This document shows, piece by piece, positions 61,855-64,000 of a DNA stretch of 64,000 bases (position 1 is the stretch's first letter; the number at the start of each line of letters is the position of its first letter). A program made the position numbers and the translations under genes. Below the pieces are notes generated by a model. It was not told the DNA's origin, did no database searches, and was given only the letters and a program-made list of their open reading frames with translations. The DNA is from Pseudomonadota bacterium (GTDB lineage Bacteria; Pseudomonadota; Alphaproteobacteria; Rhizobiales; Xanthobacteraceae): positions 34,804 through 98,803 of the forward strand of contig JAEWFG010000370.1 in NCBI GenBank assembly GCA_023388935.1, in the 5' to 3' direction.

Positions 61855-61973
61855 GCGGGCTGGCATCGGCCTGCTGCCGGACGCCCGAGTCGGAGCACGT
61901 AAAACTGGTGCTTTCCATCACGCGAGGCTATTGACGCGAATTGGCAGCACGACAACCAGGACAAACTCCCCTC

Positions 61974-63806
61974 ATGAGCGCTCGCTTCAGTCTTGCTATC
62001 GACCTCGGCACCAGCAACAGCGCAATCGCGATCGCCGACCTCGAGAGTGGTGAGACCAGGATTATCGGAATCGCGCAGACCCTAGGGCCAAATCAGATCG
62101 GCGAGATGCCGACACTGCCCTCCGCCGTTTATGTTCCGCACTCCGAGGAGTTCCCGGAGAGCTCGTTTCCTCTGCCCTGGAACGATACCGGGGAGCGCGC
62201 GATCATTGGCCAGTTCGCGCGCGAGCGGGGGGCGCTCGTACCCGATCGCCTCGTGGCCTCCGCCAAATCCTGGCTGTCCAACCCGCATATCGACCCGAAG
62301 CAGCGGATCCTGCCCTGGCGATCCGAGATCGCGGAAGAGAAGCTCTCGCCATTCGAATGCTCACGCCTTTACCTCCAACATCTCAGGGACGCGTTCCTGC
62401 ATACCGAACAGGCGCAGGGGCGGGATTGGGACCTCTCTGAAGGTGAGATCGTTGTAACCGTTCCTGCCTCGTTCGATGAGGTCGCAAGAAGCCTCACCGC
62501 CGAGGCCGCCAGGGCTGCAGGGCTTGGGGACGTCACATTGCTGGAGGAGCCGCAGGCTGCATTCTATGCCTGGTTGGCGCAGACGGGCAAAGACTGGCGA
62601 AACCTGATTGCTGATGGCGATATCGTGCTCGTCTGCGATGTCGGTGGCGGGACAGCCGATTTTAGCTTGATCGCGGTTACAGATGTCGAAGGCCGCCTGG
62701 AACTTGAGCGTGTCAGCGTCGGCGAGCACATTCTGCTAGGTGGCGACAATATGGATCTGGCGCTCGCATATGCGCTGAACGCCAAGCTTGAGGCCGCGGG
62801 CAAACAGCTGGACTCCTGGCAGTTCCTGGCACTGGTGCATGCTGCCTCCAAAGCCAAGATCGTCCTGTTTGATGATGGCGGGCTGGCGCAGGCGCCAATC
62901 GCAGTCCCCTCGCGCGGCTCCAGCCTGCTTGCCAAGACTGTCTCAACGTCTCTCGATCGCGAGACCCTGGAGCAAGTTGTTGTTGACGGTTTTTTCGCCA
63001 GAACCAGCGTTGACGATCTGCCGCGCGAGAGCCGTGCGGCGGGGCTGCAGGAATTCGGTCTGCCTTATGCTTCTGATCCGGTCGTCAGCAAGCATATCGC
63101 CCGGTTTCTCGCTCAGAGTCTGCAAAATGTGAAGGCAAGCGAAAAGCTTGCCGCTCTGGTGGGCGCAACGGCTGGCACGCAGATTCTGATGCCGACCGCG
63201 ATCTTGTTCAATGGGGGCGTTTTCAAGGCCGCGCCAATCCGTACCCGGGTGCTTGATCTGCTGGCGTCTTGGAATGGGGGCCAGCCAGTCCGCGAATTGC
63301 AGGGTTTCGAACCAGACCTCGCGGTCGCACGCGGCGGCGCGATCTACGGACGTCTCCGCGCCACCGGAAAGGGCATGCGCATCAAGGCCGGCGCGGCGCG
63401 CTCCTACTACATCGGCCTCGAAACATCGATGCCCGCCATTCCGGGCTACAAGCCGCCGCTGAAGGCATTGTGTGTTGTCCCGCAGGGAATGCAGGAAGGC
63501 ACGGAACTGCTGATCGAAGGACGCGAGTTTGGCCTTGTCACCGGCCGCACGGCGGAGTTTCGGTTTTTCTCCTCCTCGGTACGAAGCGGCGATACGCCGG
63601 GACAGATCCTCCCCGACGCCGAGCGTGACCTTGATGACGCTGGCCTGCTCGAAGTCGCGATCCCAGCACTGGACGTCTCGGTGGGGCAGGTGGTGCCGGT
63701 CCGCGTCAGCCCCGTTGTCACCGAACTTGGCATCCTTGAGCTTTGGATGAGGCACACGAACTCCGATCGCCGATGGAAGGTTGAGTTCCAGGTCCGCACG
63801 GAATAG
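61974..63806 (+). CDS. Hsp70-like ATPase (first of two)
   Basis: A 610-residue Hsp70-family protein. Its ATPase domain shows the phosphate-1 motif IDLGTSNSAIAIAD at the N-terminus and the phosphate-2 motif VCDVGGGTADFSLIAV near residue 220. The C-terminal part differs from DnaK. It is a divergent Hsp70 chaperone of the kind found with DUF2760. ATG 61974 is taken; TTG 61941 is possible. A second Hsp70 follows after 23 bases. Confidence 0.85.
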   Translation: MSARFSLAIDLGTSNSAIAIADLESGETRIIGIAQTLGPNQIGEMPTLPSAVYVPHSEEFPESSFPLPWNDTGERAIIGQFARERGALVPDRLVASAKSWLSNPHIDPKQRILPWRSEIAEEKLSPFECSRLYLQHLRDAFLHTEQAQGRDWDLSEGEIVVTVPASFDEVARSLTAEAARAAGLGDVTLLEEPQAAFYAWLAQTGKDWRNLIADGDIVLVCDVGGGTADFSLIAVTDVEGRLELERVSVGEHILLGGDNMDLALAYALNAKLEAAGKQLDSWQFLALVHAASKAKIVLFDDGGLAQAPIAVPSRGSSLLAKTVSTSLDRETLEQVVVDGFFARTSVDDLPRESRAAGLQEFGLPYASDPVVSKHIARFLAQSLQNVKASEKLAALVGATAGTQILMPTAILFNGGVFKAAPIRTRVLDLLASWNGGQPVRELQGFEPDLAVARGGAIYGRLRATGKGMRIKAGAARSYYIGLETSMPAIPGYKPPLKALCVVPQGMQEGTELLIEGREFGLVTGRTAEFRFFSSSVRSGDTPGQILPDAERDLDDAGLLEVAIPALDVSVGQVVPVRVSPVVTELGILELWMRHTNSDRRWKVEFQVRTE

Positions 63807-63829
63807 TGGACCGCCTCTGGAGGTAATTT

Positions 63830-64000
63830 TTGACGAAAGACCGCGCCCGCTTCGCCATTGGTATTGATCTCGGCACGACCAACTCCGCACTCGCATTCGC
63901 GCCACTGGTCGGCGAAGGGGCGCCAGAGGTCCTTCTCGTCCCGCAATGGGAAGGGCTGACGCGTCTGACCGAGAAGCCAACACTACCTTCTTTCCTGTAC
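63830..64000 (+). CDS. Hsp70-like ATPase (second of two), cut by window end
   Basis: The frame begins at TTG 63830, seven bases after GGAGG, and runs off the window after 57 codons. It reads ARFAIGIDLGTTNSALAFA, the ATPase phosphate-1 motif of an Hsp70. The strong ribosome site supports the TTG start. Confidence 0.75.
   Translation, partial: MTKDRARFAIGIDLGTTNSALAFAPLVGEGAPEVLLVPQWEGLTRLTEKPTLPSFLY

Noticed and set aside
1..64000. CRISPR arrays, rRNA or tRNA genes
   Set aside because: No regularly spaced repeats and no rRNA or cloverleaf sequences were seen by eye; a tRNAscan or Infernal run would settle this.

Overview
The window reads as chromosome of a Bradyrhizobium-like alphaproteobacterium. 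The reasons are the high GC content, FNR/FixK-type boxes (TTGAY-N4-RTCAA) upstream of many genes, REP-like palindromes of the kind common in that genus, and a gene set rich in aromatic-acid and acyl-CoA catabolism. No rRNA, tRNA, CRISPR array, integrase or transposase was seen. Family names are assigned by recognising motifs by eye, not by database search.

Region 1 (1-7530): a 3-hydroxyisobutyrate-dehydrogenase-like gene is divergent from a plus-strand operon. That operon holds an ABC importer of the nitrate/sulfonate/NMT1 class (binding protein, ATPase, two permeases), an IlvD-family dehydratase and a NicX-like (2,5-dihydroxypyridine dioxygenase family) metalloenzyme.

Region 2 (7527-23608): catabolism through CoA thioesters. 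A minus operon (alpha/beta hydrolase, acyl-CoA dehydrogenase, acyl-CoA synthetase, opine-dehydrogenase-like protein, 3-hydroxyacyl-CoA dehydrogenase) faces a plus operon (SDR, enoyl-CoA hydratase, fused monooxygenase/old-yellow-enzyme reductase of the 2-aminobenzoyl-CoA/salicylyl-CoA type, FAD monooxygenase). Next come a branched-chain-type binding protein with a cupin, a MarR regulator, a 2-aminobenzoate-CoA-ligase-like enzyme and a RidA protein. Six copies of one AT-rich palindrome (TTTKA-N4-YAAAR) lie before all these transcription units, so the block looks like a single MarR regulon, probably for anthranilate or a related aromatic acid.

Region 3 (23627-37153): a low-oxygen and stress block. 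It has a CBS/BON protein, a CHAD protein, an APH-kinase fusion, a tandem universal stress protein, a PatZ-like acyl-CoA-synthetase/acetyltransferase, a DUF883/holin pair, an Mla-type lipid transporter with a fused MlaD-PqiC subunit, a small cytochrome c, a cysteine-bearing FNR protein, a 44-residue membrane peptide and a CRP-like regulator. Seven FNR-like boxes precede these genes.

Region 4 (37158-42312): a cyclase-family hydrolase divergent from a TRAP transporter (DctPQM) and an SDR.

Region 5 (42313-59227): the most unusual part. Five adjacent minus-strand genes (43849-58066) encode proteins of 554, 1374, 941, 1143 and 669 residues. Four have no function I can assign, one of these resembling DUF6603; the fifth carries a DUF1906-like glycoside-hydrolase fold. 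None shows a signal peptide or membrane segment. The island is bordered by gene debris, a REP-like palindrome and a truncated class III nucleotide cyclase. It is the best candidate for an undescribed multi-protein system.

Region 6 (59228-64000): small, lower-GC genes (TerB-like and hypotheticals), then a DUF2760 protein and two tandem Hsp70-like ATPases, the last cut by the window end.
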